A stretch of 64,000 nucleotides of DNA from Stygiolobus sp037389425 (GTDB lineage: Archaea > Thermoproteota > Thermoprotei_A > Sulfolobales > Sulfolobaceae): the NCBI RefSeq assembly GCF_037389425.1, contig NZ_JBBHKR010000082.1:50857-114856 (forward strand). The letters are read 5' to 3'. This document shows, piece by piece, positions 8,541 to 17,500 of this stretch; position 1 is the stretch's first letter, and each line of letters begins with the position of its first letter. Under the pieces are notes generated by a model. It worked only from the letters and a program-made list of their open reading frames with translations, did no database searches and was not told the DNA's origin. The position numbers and the translations under genes are program-made.

Positions 8541-8945
8541 CCTGACTACGCTACCGACACTGAAATCAACACTTTTATTTACTCTGTCTATCCTCATAAG
8601 GGAGATTGGAAAGAAGCTAAGGTATATCAGAGAGCTTACGAACTTAATTATCCATTGAGGGCTGTAAAAGGTAAAGGTGGTGAAAAGAGCTTTATTAAGG
8701 TTAGTCCAGATAACCTGATATTAGAGGCAATGAAGAAATCTGAGGACGGTAAAGGTTTAGTGTTGAGGCTTCATAACGTACTAAATAAAAGAGGAAAAGG
8801 AGAGGTGAGTTTGTGGTTTAAACCCAGAGAAGCTCAGCTTGTCAATATACTCGAAAATAATATCCTGGAAGACATCAGAGTTGAAGGGGAGAAGCTGGAA
8901 TTTAATTACCGTAACTATCAAATAATAAGCGTTAAAGTGACGTGA
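8541..8945 (+). pseudogene. Alpha-mannosidase (GH38), C-terminal fragment
   Basis: An uninterrupted frame begins right at the end of element A and runs to a TGA at 8943. It reads YSVYPHKGDWKEAKVYQRAY, then YELNYPL, and later VSPDNLILEAMKKSEDGKG and VLRLHNVLNKRGKGEVSLWF, all typical of the C-terminal beta-sandwich of GH38 alpha-mannosidases. Only about 134 of the ~1000 expected residues remain; no catalytic domain occurs in the window. The flank left of element A is not recognisably mannosidase, so a deletion accompanied or followed the insertion. The fragment could in theory start at the TTG at 8655, but a functional product is unlikely. Confidence 0.75.
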
Positions 8946-8999
8946 ATTCTAAACAGTATTAAATTTCCATTTACAGTTCTTCTACCTTTTTATCGACGT

Positions 9000-9303
9000 T
9001 TACCCACCTTGAAAGGACGAGAGTTTCCTTCCAGATATCGTTCCCACCAGCAATTTGAGACTACATTTGATAGCTGTCGAGAGGTTCAGAGAACCCTCCT
9101 ATTTTAAGAGAACTTTCACGCATTACGTTCTAGCCCCTTAAGAGGAAAGACATATTGTTTAGCCCGTCCTACAGTCCCATTAAGCCCTAGTTTAGTTGGA
9201 GGAGAGTGTCGCTAATATCACTGTTAATTTTTAGGAAAAGAAATATCTAAATATAAGGTGCTAGCTATTTCCGATGGCAAGGCTTTATATCTCCTTTTTC
9301 ATA
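9000..9303 (-). repeat. Decayed antisense copy D of the ~330-bp element
   Basis: Read on the minus strand, this stretch follows the whole plan of copies A-C: AAGCCTTGCC, then CTTAATGGGACTGT, GGTTCTCTGAACC, GGTGGGAACGAT, and finally TGGAAGGAAACTCTCGTCC. It is riddled with substitutions and small gaps but keeps the hairpins near 9090-9105 and 9005-9035. The left junction (TTAT instead of TTAC) is eroded. This is an old insertion, showing the family has been in this lineage for a long time. Confidence 0.6.
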
Positions 9304-9561
9304 ATAACGCCTATGTTCATGCCTAGATAATGATATTGATGAATGATTTCTCGATAAAATAACTTAGTTTGCTTACTAGTTATAAAGATTTCTCTTCATT
9401 TTACAATATAAATTTTTATTAAAAAATTAATTTTCACTTATATGAAATCTTATCTATTTAATAGGTCTTAATAAGGTATATAATATGATTGTTATAAGTT
9501 TAAGTTAAGCTATAGTATTTATATAAAAGAGTATTTATATAAAATAGTTTTTAAAAAAGCA
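9304..9561. promoter_or_regulatory. AT-rich upstream region with promoter of the NTF2-like gene
   Basis: No gene seen. The TTTATATAAAA at about 9535-9545 is a good TATA box, 26-36 bases before the ATG at 9571; transcription would start within a few bases of that ATG. Confidence 0.45.
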
Positions 9562-9570
9562 GTGTATCTT

Positions 9571-9984
9571 ATGAACTCTGAAAGAACTGAGAACTTTGAT
9601 TGTGAAAAATTTATTGAGAAATATACGAAAGTGTGGAATGATTACAGTATTGATAATACATTAGCACTTTATTCAGATGATACTATTTATATTCATCCCG
9701 GAGAAGAACAGAAGATAATTGAGGGAAAAGATAATTTCAGAAAATATTTACAGAAATTATTCGCTACATATCCTTATCATAAGCTGTTTCTGGTATCATT
9801 TGCATTCAACAATAAGACTATAATGATAGAGTGGAAAGTTACTTCAGTCTTTTCCGGCCAAAGATACAATATAACGAACGATGGTACTAAAGTCGATTCC
9901 GAAGGAGTCGATGTGTTAGAACTTGGAGAAGATAATTTAATAAGAATGATACGATATCTGTTCAATAAAAGAACAGCTTATTAA
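9571..9984 (+). CDS. SnoaL/NTF2-like fold protein
   Basis: 137 residues from the ATG at 9571 (a GTG three codons earlier is possible). The pattern FIEKYTKVWNDYSIDNTLAL with YSDDTIYIHPG, then a G-rich turn, FRKYLQKLF and a C-terminal strand with IEWKVT, is typical of SnoaL-like NTF2-fold proteins, which include small-molecule isomerases and cyclases as well as non-enzymatic binders. The substrate is unknown. A strong TATA box lies ~30 bases upstream and the MFS gene follows after only five bases, so the two are probably co-transcribed and the protein may act on the transported compound. Confidence 0.65.
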   Translation: MNSERTENFDCEKFIEKYTKVWNDYSIDNTLALYSDDTIYIHPGEEQKIIEGKDNFRKYLQKLFATYPYHKLFLVSFAFNNKTIMIEWKVTSVFSGQRYNITNDGTKVDSEGVDVLELGEDNLIRMIRYLFNKRTAY

Positions 9985-9989
9985 AAGAG

Positions 9990-11171
9990 GTGGATAACAC
10001 GAAGAAAGAAGTAATGATAACATCAGTTATAGGTTCAGCTGCGTCCTTAGAAGGTGCTATGATAACAGCATCTATCCCGTACATTTCCTCTCAACTGAGC
10101 GTAAGTTATCTTGACTCTTCGCTATTCCTTACGCTTTTCGCCGTCATTTCTTCCCTCCTTTTCGTCCCGTTCTACCTTGTTGGGGAAAAGAGGGGAATTA
10201 AGAAATTACTTTTTTTGGGTGCATTCATCTTTTCCCTATCCGGTATAGCAATCCTCATAACGAACTCCTTCACCATGGCCCTTGTTCTAAGGTCTTTACA
10301 AGGTCTCGGTGCGTCCATGATGTACCCAGCACAACTTGCATATGCTTCCTCTTACAAAGGAAGTGAAGGTAGGAACATAGGTTTCAATTACTCCATGTTA
10401 GCCTTAGCTTACATTATCGGAGTCCCATTAGGCTATGCTCTCGGCAAGATCGACTGGAAGTATTTGTTCCTCCTACCGTCTTTAATGGTATTTACATCAC
10501 TCTTTTTAACGTCACATCTGTCAGACCTCAAAGGGAATTTCGGAAACCCAAGGTCAGCAGTAGGGCCTATGCTACTATTCAATGGAGTCTTAATATCAAT
10601 CTATTCTTTTTACATAGGAATAGTAACAGCTTTAGCCGGCTTGTATTCCCTAAGTAAATGGAGCTTAGAAAAGAGGTTTCTCAAACCATTAGTTGCAGGT
10701 TTCTTACACTCCCTCTCTAGATATGCTGTTGTGGAATTTCTAGTCTTGAGCTACACTCAGCTTTTCCACGTAGAACCTCTTCTCGCTATAATACTAGTAT
10801 TACTCTTCCCATTACCAATGGCGCTTATATCAGCACCGCTGGGAAAAGTAATTGGAGAAAGAAGTAGGACTATTGCAATATTAGGTTTCTCGATAATGTT
10901 ACTAAGTTGGTTATTGCTCTTTAACAAAGTGATTGGAACGGTAATATTAGGTATAGGGACTGGAATAGCTACAGTGTCTAACACTGTCTACACTATGCAA
11001 AACTTAGGTCTAAAAGATAGGGTGGTAGGGTCTGCGATTAAGTCTCTTGAAGGTGTTGTGGGGATTTCAGTGGGACCTACAATTGCGATAGCGCTATTTA
11101 ATTTTAAAATAGGTGTTGAGCTGGCTGTATCCATTCTTAACGCAGTTGCCATACTGTTATTGCTAGTGTAA
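9990..11171 (+). CDS. Major facilitator superfamily transporter
   Basis: About 393 residues with ~12 hydrophobic helices. The segment VGEKRGIKKLLFLG at residues ~63-76 corresponds to the MFS loop 2-3 motif, and SLQGLGASMMYP matches the family helix-4 motif. It resembles drug/proton antiporter-type MFS proteins. The GTG at 9990 overlaps the GAGGTGG stretch that would otherwise be its ribosome site; the ATG at 10014 is an alternative start that keeps all helices. Probably in one operon with the NTF2-like gene. Confidence 0.8.
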   Translation: MDNTKKEVMITSVIGSAASLEGAMITASIPYISSQLSVSYLDSSLFLTLFAVISSLLFVPFYLVGEKRGIKKLLFLGAFIFSLSGIAILITNSFTMALVLRSLQGLGASMMYPAQLAYASSYKGSEGRNIGFNYSMLALAYIIGVPLGYALGKIDWKYLFLLPSLMVFTSLFLTSHLSDLKGNFGNPRSAVGPMLLFNGVLISIYSFYIGIVTALAGLYSLSKWSLEKRFLKPLVAGFLHSLSRYAVVEFLVLSYTQLFHVEPLLAIILVLLFPLPMALISAPLGKVIGERSRTIAILGFSIMLLSWLLLFNKVIGTVILGIGTGIATVSNTVYTMQNLGLKDRVVGSAIKSLEGVVGISVGPTIAIALFNFKIGVELAVSILNAVAILLLLV

Positions 11172-11305
11172 GATCCTTAGATCTGAGTGTTTGATATCAA
11201 GTCGACAATTACCTTTAAGAACCATTATGAGCCTTCGCTTAAGTACGTTTTTATATCCACGTTAACTATCTAGTTTGGGACAATACTGACGTCTCCCCGC
11301 CTTAG

Positions 11306-11323
11306 ACGGTAGACCCAAAATCA
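11306..11323 (+). repeat. Left terminal inverted repeat of the ISH3-like element
   Basis: Perfect 18-bp match, reverse-complemented, to 12504-12521. Confidence 0.85.
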
Positions 11324-11444
11324 TATTAGAAAAAATATTTCTGGTAGGATAATATCTAATCCATAAAAAATTTATAAGAGTGTAAAGAATTGAAGAAAGG
11401 GTTTAAGGTGAGGGAGACAGAGTATTACTGCGTGACATAGGAAG

Positions 11445-12506
11445 ATGGTAACACCGGGTCTCCCTCACCAAAATAACATTCAACAAATAGGATATAAATT
11501 ACTTTCCATGCTAAACTTCAAGGGAAAGAAAGGAGAAGAAGTAGCAAAAACCCTCATCTCTGCTTGTTTGTGGAACGATTCAGTAGAGAACAAGTCCAGA
11601 GCGTATGACGTATCCCCACAGACCGTGAGGAACTACGTAGAGAAACAAGGGATAGAAGTAATTGAAAAACTATTGGAAAATGCTAGGAAAATATCCTTGG
11701 AGATATTAAAGGGGGTAAAAGAGGTAGACCTTTCAATAGACTGGACAACCAAGACGTGGTACGGGAAACCAGTGAAAGGACTCGGAAGTTCAGAGAAGGG
11801 AAGCTCGTGGAACTACGCAACTGCAACAACAAAGTATAAGGGGAGAATACTTTTACTTGCCTTTATTCCGCAAGTGAACGGTATGACTAAGGACGAGATA
11901 GTGAAAAACCTCGTGGAGCAAGTTGTCGCAATGGGATTCAAGATAAGGTTGATAACTCTTGACGCCGGTTTCTACACTGTCGACGTGCTCAACTTCATTT
12001 CACACTTTAATTACATAATTGCCGTCCCAGTTGGGGATGTTAAGGTTTATGAGGAGCTTGATGGTGATTACATGACTAATAGTAAGAGGCATAGGAGGAA
12101 TGAGCAAGTTAAGTTCAGGCTCCTTGTATACAGTAGGGAGAAGGTTAGGAGAAAGAGGAAGAAGAGGCTTGTTTATTTTGCTAGGGCTACTAACCTCGAG
12201 ATACCAAAGAGGGAAGTGTTGGATTTGTACAATAAGGTGAGGGGTCCCATAGAATCCTCTTATAGGAACATTAAGGCTTTTCTTCCGTTTACTAGTTCTA
12301 CTAAGTTTGTTTTCCGCATATTGATCTTCGTTCTTGCCCTTGTACTCTACTCCTTATATACGGTATTCAAGGGGGAGGTGGGGAGAGAGGAGTTTAGATT
12401 ATTATTAATTCTTTTATTTTTTCCAGATTTATTCAATCCGGAGAATTTTACAATTAATGTAATTGAAACACTTATTTATACTATAGATTTATTTTTAAGG
12501 AGGTGA
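11445..12506 (+). CDS. DDE transposase, ISH3/IS4 superfamily
   Basis: 353 residues. An N-terminal helical region with a putative helix-turn-helix (AYDVSPQTVRNYVEK, ~residues 45-60) is followed by the RNase-H-like core. Likely catalytic residues are the aspartate in LSIDWTTKTW (~100), the aspartate in ITLDAGFY (~176), and the glutamate in RGPIESSYR (~267) within a Y-R-E-K signature with spacing Y-3-R-3-E-6-K. The frame is intact and its stop lies inside the right inverted repeat, so the element may still be active. Start at ATG 11445. Confidence 0.85.
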   Translation: MVTPGLPHQNNIQQIGYKLLSMLNFKGKKGEEVAKTLISACLWNDSVENKSRAYDVSPQTVRNYVEKQGIEVIEKLLENARKISLEILKGVKEVDLSIDWTTKTWYGKPVKGLGSSEKGSSWNYATATTKYKGRILLLAFIPQVNGMTKDEIVKNLVEQVVAMGFKIRLITLDAGFYTVDVLNFISHFNYIIAVPVGDVKVYEELDGDYMTNSKRHRRNEQVKFRLLVYSREKVRRKRKKRLVYFARATNLEIPKREVLDLYNKVRGPIESSYRNIKAFLPFTSSTKFVFRILIFVLALVLYSLYTVFKGEVGREEFRLLLILLFFPDLFNPENFTINVIETLIYTIDLFLRR

Positions 12507-12521
12507 TTTTGGGTCTACCGT
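12504..12521 (-). repeat. Right terminal inverted repeat of the ISH3-like element
   Basis: Reverse complement of 11306-11323; contains the end of the transposase gene (stop TGA at 12504-12506). Confidence 0.85.
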
Positions 12522-12544
12522 AGAAGGGGCGAGCCTTTATGCCC

Positions 12545-12660
12545 CTTTACTTCCCTTTTCTGTAAATCTCGATGAAAGAGGTTCTCTGAATCCTTAACAG
12601 TACTCTAATGGGAGGTGTGCAAACATAAATCGATGAGGTGCAACTGTTGCCATTTAAAAC
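12545..12660 (+). repeat. Relic E of the ~330-bp element (partial)
   Basis: CGATGAAAG followed by GGTTCTCTGA, then CTAATGGGAGGTGTGCAAAC and AATCGATGAGGTGCAAC, aligns in order with the middle of copies A-C (GATGAAAG, GGTTCTCTGA, GATGAGAGATGTAAACCC, AATCGAT-AGTGGGAAC). An internal hairpin arm is deleted and the terminal hairpin is gone. It begins just right of the ISH3-like element, which may have inserted into it. Confidence 0.45.
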
Positions 12661-12723
12661 GAGAAGAAATTGGTTCTGAGATGAATGAAATAAGTGAGGA
12701 AAGAAACGTTATTTCTTTTCAAT

Positions 12724-13120
12724 TTATATTAATTGTGCATTAACTCCTTCTTTCATAGCTATTTCATATTGCTTTCTATCAGACGTTACTAACTCAAAGT
12801 TGTTTAACTTAGCTAATGCGATGAATAAGGAGTCATAAATGGTTATTTTATTCCTAATAGATATCTTAAATGCTTCAATCAAGTACTTATCTTGGTTTAC
12901 AACCAACATAGCCTCATGTTTTACTAAGTCGGAAAGTACTTTAATCGCAACGTCCTCCTTTGTTTCACTTGTAAGGGTCTTTTTTCCACATAGTGTTGGC
13001 AACTTCTTTAATCGATAAGTCAAGCGTCATTATTCCTTCAGTTATTATTTCCGCAACCTTTTCCCAACCCTTCTCCTTTGAGAAAAATTTTACCAATGAA
13101 GATGAGTCAATGACTCTCAC
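12724..13120 (-). pseudogene. vapC: VapC-type PIN-domain toxin, frameshifted
   Basis: The reading frame starts at the GTG at 13118-13120 (VRVIDSSSLVKFF, with the first PIN aspartate at residue 5) and runs in frame to MWKK at about 12985, where an A6 run is followed by a premature stop. The next frame continues at once with KTLTSETKEDVAIK and holds the rest of the PIN domain, including TIYDSLFIALAK and LVTSDRKQ with the later acidic residues. Removing one A restores a normal ~132-residue PIN protein. Its start overlaps vapB by about 14 bases. Single-base insertion, transcript slippage, programmed frameshift and sequencing error are all possible. Confidence 0.75.
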
Positions 13121-13331
13121 GGTCTTCCCTCACAGATTCTACAGAGAAGCCTTCTTCACTAAGTTTAACGTCCTTTAGGTCTTCAACCCATTTATTTACG
13201 TACTCTTTAGCCTTAACCTTTATATAAAGTTCCTCCAAAAATTTTCTTACTTCTTGGTCAATATCTATACCTTGCTTTTCTAATTCCTCCTTTATCTCCT
13301 TCCTTATCCTTATACTAATAACCGTTGACAT
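13107..13331 (-). CDS. vapB: VapB-type antitoxin
   Basis: 74 residues, starting ATG at 13329-13331. The N terminus (TVISIRIRKEIKEELEKQG) matches the ribbon-helix-helix DNA-binding fold of VapB/CopG antitoxins; the C-terminal half is acidic and would wrap around the toxin. It lies directly upstream of, and overlaps, the frameshifted vapC. If vapC is truly dead, this antitoxin is orphaned, though it could counter related toxins elsewhere. Confidence 0.8.
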   Translation of the reverse strand: MSTVISIRIRKEIKEELEKQGIDIDQEVRKFLEELYIKVKAKEYVNKWVEDLKDVKLSEEGFSVESVREDRESH

Positions 13332-13974
13332 ATATGTCTACTTCCCTAGACATTAATAAAAATTATCATAAAAGTTTTACGCGTCCTTGTTATACTTAAA
13401 TTAAGATTTCAGCTCCTTCCTTGTTTCAGCCTAACACGTAAGGTGTCTAGAGTATATCCATAGTATCGTCATTATGCTATTTATATTCGTTTAACGAGTT
13501 ATAATCCCGTATAACTAGCTATGTAACCATTGCAACGCTTTTTTGAAAAATGTTTAAGGTCAAAAGGCTCAGTGTGTAGATACCTCAATTTCTTCGCCGA
13601 TAGATACTCCACTAGGTCTTGTAAAGGCTGTCGTTAGCTGATATTTTTATTAGAATAAATCAAAAAAACTAAAGCTTGTTTTTATTTTAACCACTTGAAG
13701 CTAAATTTAATGCCTTTAATATTCCTAATTCCTTTTGCCAAACCTTATTTATGTAATTAATGTGTTAAAACCTTAAACAATTTTCTCAATTGCTCAGCTC
13801 TTCCTTAATTAAGTTTTGAATGACAATTGTGAATTTTTATTTATGGTGGAAATTTTATCGATACTATTTTACATGAACGATTTTTAATTTTCTTAAGTCC
13901 TTCATAAATATTTCATATTCTAAGATTATTAATTAATACGTAAAGTATTAAAAAAGAGAATTCCAATATGGCTA
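13332..13974. other. Intergenic, AT-rich, no gene seen
   Basis: About 640 bases without a convincing frame, repeat or RNA. A TATA-like AAGTATTAAAAAAG at about 13943-13956 is a plausible promoter of the protease gene. Confidence 0.5.
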
Positions 13975-15807
13975 GTGATGAAAGTAAATATTACTACTCT
14001 AAGGAGGAAATATTTTCTATCTTTTTTAGCTGTAATTTTACTTGTAACGCCACTGTTATCAACTGCAGACAATGGTGGTTCTGTCTATTATATCTATAAC
14101 AATTCTCCACAATATTCGATACTACCAGCTTCGATATATGTTCAACCGTTACCACAGAATTACACACTCCCTATCGCAATCTTGTTAAACTTCACTAATT
14201 ATCAGACATTAACTTCTATTACTAACGAAATCTCTAACCATGAAGCAGGTTACCTATCACCTTCACAGTTTAGAAATGAATTTTATCCTCCTCAGTCGTA
14301 TAAAGAAGAACTAATAAATTATTTAGAGTCCTACGGAATTAATTTTACCGGCGATTACGGGCTAATTCTCACCTTCCAAGGAACTGTAGGGGAAATAGAG
14401 AAAGCGTTTAACACTTACATAAACATATATTACTATCCTCTAAAGAATATCTACTGGTTCGGATTACCGGGAATTGTAAATGTGGGACCCTTCTATTATT
14501 TCTCTAATAATGTGACCCCGTCTCTACCTTATAATGTAGGTAAATACATAGTAGGTATTGTAGGCATTGACAGTATAGACCCCAAGGTTTATCCAGTAAT
14601 TAAAGAGGCTTGGAACTTAGAAATTAATAGTGCAAATTTACAAAACTTATCTCTAGTCTCCAGCGTTTTGGTGACGCCCCAAGCAATAGCCAATTACTTT
14701 AAATTCACTGAGCTATATTATAAAGGATACCTTGGACAAGGTACAAAGATAGCAATAGAAGGAGTCCCTGAATCATTTGTCAATGCGGACGACATTTATA
14801 CCTTCTGGAAAGAATTTTATATAGTACCGAGAACTGGAGGGTTAAACGTAATATACTTAGGGAATGTAGTCACCTCAGGTCCATCCGGAGAAAACGAACT
14901 AGATGCAGAGTGGTCTGGTGTGTTTGCCCCGGCATCTAACGTATACGTTGTGTTCAGTAACGGATACGTGGGAGGATCAGCCCTAGTCGGTAATTTACTT
15001 AACTACTACTATGAATATTACTATATGGTTAACTATATTGACCCTAACGTGATCTCAATCTCTGTATCAGTACCAGAGTCATTTTTAGCCGCTTATTATC
15101 CTGCTATGTTATGGATGATACATAATATTATGATTCAAGCAATTGATGAAGGGATTTCTGTAGTAGCTGCATCAGGAGACTGGGGATTTGAAAGCGATAA
15201 TCCCCCGCCTAATTACTTTATAGGAGTCTATAATACTATTTGGTATCCTGAGAGCGATCCGTATGTCACGTCTGTGGGTGGAATTTTCGTTAATGTTACA
15301 CCTACCGGTCAAGTGCTATCCATTTCTGGCTGGGATTATAGTACTGGAGGAAGTAGTGTAGTATTCCCTGTCCAGAACTTCGAACTAACATCCTTCATAC
15401 CTTTCACTCCGATTAATCAAAGGACTTATCCCGATATAGCTTTCGTATCAGCGGGCGGATACAATATAGTAGAGTATGGTTTCGGATTACCGTTAATATA
15501 TCAAGGACAACTGTTTTTGTGGTACGGAACTAGTGGAGCAGCACCTATGACTGCTGCCATGATAGCATTGACCGGAGTTAAACTAGGAGATCTAAACACT
15601 ATACTCTATCACATATCTTACTCAGGAATTATATTAACACCTAAAGGGGAAATTACGGGAATGAATGCATGGATACCTATAACCTCAGGTAATAATCCGT
15701 TGCCAGCTCATTACGGATGGAATTTTGTCACTGGTCCAGGAACTTATAATGCATATGGAATGGTATACGACCTTAGATTATTTTATACAGTAACTTATTT
15801 TCAATAA
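13975..15807 (+). CDS. Secreted sedolisin-type acid protease (S53, pro-kumamolisin-like)
   Basis: 610 residues: a signal peptide (residues ~12-30), a pro-domain (~55-180) of the activation type seen in S53 peptidases, then the catalytic domain. The catalytic set is visible: E306 and D310 in GENELDAEW, the oxyanion aspartate D402 in AASGDWG, and nucleophile S520 in YGTSGAAPMTAA. The C terminus has the GWNFVTGPGT block near the calcium site. Sedolisins work at acid pH, fitting extracellular peptide digestion by a thermoacidophile. The tyrosine and asparagine rich composition is typical of exported Sulfolobales proteins. GTG 13975 or ATG 13978 is the start. Confidence 0.88.
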   Translation: MMKVNITTLRRKYFLSFLAVILLVTPLLSTADNGGSVYYIYNNSPQYSILPASIYVQPLPQNYTLPIAILLNFTNYQTLTSITNEISNHEAGYLSPSQFRNEFYPPQSYKEELINYLESYGINFTGDYGLILTFQGTVGEIEKAFNTYINIYYYPLKNIYWFGLPGIVNVGPFYYFSNNVTPSLPYNVGKYIVGIVGIDSIDPKVYPVIKEAWNLEINSANLQNLSLVSSVLVTPQAIANYFKFTELYYKGYLGQGTKIAIEGVPESFVNADDIYTFWKEFYIVPRTGGLNVIYLGNVVTSGPSGENELDAEWSGVFAPASNVYVVFSNGYVGGSALVGNLLNYYYEYYYMVNYIDPNVISISVSVPESFLAAYYPAMLWMIHNIMIQAIDEGISVVAASGDWGFESDNPPPNYFIGVYNTIWYPESDPYVTSVGGIFVNVTPTGQVLSISGWDYSTGGSSVVFPVQNFELTSFIPFTPINQRTYPDIAFVSAGGYNIVEYGFGLPLIYQGQLFLWYGTSGAAPMTAAMIALTGVKLGDLNTILYHISYSGIILTPKGEITGMNAWIPITSGNNPLPAHYGWNFVTGPGTYNAYGMVYDLRLFYTVTYFQ

Positions 15808-15885
15808 GTAATTAAGACAAGAAAGATAAATTTTTTCTTTATTATATTTCCTCTACCAATAATTTTTCTGATACAGCTATATACA

Positions 15886-16828
15886 TTATGCGCCTAAATT
15901 ATCCATTATGACTCTATAAGAGTTCTTCCACATAACTTCTTCCTCATGACCTTCAATAGCCCTAACTAAATCCTTAACTTTTAATATATTCTCAAAGCCT
16001 CTAGGAACTTCACGAATCCCCAGGGAGTCCGTTCCTATTGTCACGTGTTCCCAACCGTAAGATTCCCCAAGACATTTTATGTTATCTATGATGGAATTTA
16101 AATTGCCTTCCCTTAAAGTGGAAACTGTAGCAGTAATTCCTATAACTCCATTAGTTCTAACAATAGCCTCTATTTCCTCATCATCTAAGTTCCTCCTATG
16201 ATCTTTTAATCTCTTCACATTAGCATGAGATGCTATAACTGGCTTTTTACTCAAATTACATACGTCGATAATTGCTTTCTTACCTGCGTGAGCTAAATCA
16301 ATTATAATACCCAAAGAATTAGCCAGTTTAACTAATTCCTCACCCTCTGACGTTGAACCATAATCCTTCTTAGACATACAAGAGGAAGCAAATTTATTAT
16401 CACAATTCAAGTTAAACCTAAATTATAAACATGAAGCTCCTTTAATAAGTAAATATCAGTGTAATCTCTTAAGGCATCAGCACCCTCGAGAGATAGTAAA
16501 AGTTGATATCCTTATAGATAAATCGTTCTCACCCCTAATAACTTTAGTGAAGCCTCTTCTGTCCAAATAATAATAAAACTTAACCTGATCAATAAATTAA
16601 GTCAAATGAGAAATATGTACTGCGCGTAGGAGTACCGTAAAGTGAAGTCAATAACTCACTTCTCTCATCTAAAGCTTCTACATAAGGAAAAATAGAAGTA
16701 AAAACTAAAGAGTCAAATTCCTTGAGCTTCTTAATGCTGAACTGATCATTACCATTGGCTACATCAACTTCCCTCTGATTTGAATAAGCTAAATCCTCAT
16801 GAAGATCTACTAATTTCACCACTACCAC
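15886..16828 (-). pseudogene. M19 membrane-dipeptidase-like metallopeptidase, multiply frameshifted
   Basis: The N-terminal part (from a GTG near 16828: VKLVDLHEDLAYSNQ, with the metal-binding H-x-D) and the C-terminal half (IIIDLAHAGKKAIID, then PVIASHANVKRL) together make one M19 dipeptidase. Between ~16610 and ~16390 the remaining sequence is present but scattered over frames: a stop at the first break, then LDRRGFTKVIRGEND, then a shifted LEGADALRDYTDIYLLKEL, then another one-base loss before NCDNKFASS. At least three lesions, so it is a true pseudogene. Metal ligands are otherwise retained, suggesting recent decay. Element B sits just upstream of its start. Confidence 0.75.
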
Positions 16829-16898
16829 CAAAGAATCTAAACTAAAAATAATATTTAAAAACACATAACCCCTGAAACGAAAACGGCAAATCAATTAC

Positions 16899-17219
16899 AA
16901 AGTTGGGGGTTAAGGGGGCGGAAAGCCTCGCCAGATGGATAGCCCCGTGTTTAAATACCTCATTTCTCTAAAATTTCTCTTAGTGATGCTAACGGCGCTT
17001 CTCCCCAGTTTAATGGGACTGTAGGAGGAGTAACCGTTATCTCCTTTCCTTCAAGGACTAGACGTAATTTGGATGAAAGTCCCCCTTTTCAAATGGGAGT
17101 GGAGATCTCTGAGCCACCCGGCTGTCCACCATATGAGAAATGTAGTCCCGAATCGATGAGAGGAATGATGAGCCCTTCGGGAGGGAACCCTCGACCCTTT
17201 CAGGGCAGGGAGGAAGTTA
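16899..17219 (+). mobile_element. ~330-bp non-autonomous element, copy B (IS200/IS605-like)
   Basis: 321 bp following TTAC at 16895-16898 and ending GAGGAAGTTA. Same plan as copies A and C. Its terminal hairpin differs in sequence (GCCCTTCGGGAGGG with CCCTTTCAGGGC) but pairs equally well with a two-base bulge, that is, by compensatory changes. It lies ~70 bp upstream of the broken dipeptidase gene, perhaps in its former promoter. Confidence 0.7.
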
Positions 17220-17333
17220 GTTGCAAAGCCGATGTTTGCAGCAACTTTAACGTTCAAAATTTAACTAATAAGTAAAAGTTAATTTTATTTTATAATAAAT
17301 TATTTACAAGAGGAAAATTTTAAGCCAAACATT

Positions 17334-17341
17334 TGGATTTC
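17334..17341. repeat. 8-bp target-site duplication, left
   Basis: TGGATTTC, repeated at 18192-18199 on the other side of the IS6-like element. Eight bases is the duplication size usual for the IS6 family. Confidence 0.75.
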
Positions 17342-17434
17342 CAGTGTGGACAACAATTTTGTTAATTTAATATAATTTTATTCAACAATCTTTTCTCGTT
17401 CTGTAAGAACTTGTTTTTGCGTAATACTATTTAA

Positions 17435-17500
17435 GGGTGAGCACGGGGTTTTATCTTGGTGAGCACATGGGAATCAAGTGGAAAGTCCCCGTGCTCACCC
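17435..17500 (+). promoter_or_regulatory. 14-bp perfect inverted repeat over the IS6 transposase start
   Basis: GGGTGAGCACGGGG at 17435-17448 is exactly complementary to CCCCGTGCTCACCC at 17487-17500. The left arm contains the GTG start codon at 17437. In mRNA this stem would bury the start, so it may limit transposase translation, or prevent expression from outside transcripts. The ATG at 17467 lies in the loop and could be the working start. Confidence 0.6.

Larger units (their letters stand above)
11306..12521 (+). mobile_element. ISH3/IS4-superfamily insertion sequence with 18-bp perfect inverted repeats
   Basis: ACGGTAGACCCAAAATCA at 11306-11323 is repeated in inverted orientation at 12504-12521, flanking one transposase gene. 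Outside the perfect 18 bp the ends still match imperfectly for about 12 bases, so the true tips may lie slightly further out; I find no clear target duplication. Length (~1.2 kb) and transposase resemble the ISC1225-type elements of Sulfolobales. The right end abuts relic E of the ~330-bp family. Confidence 0.8.

Noticed and set aside
9338..9360. TGATGA at the 5' side of a possible sRNA
   Set aside because: No D box within a suitable distance.
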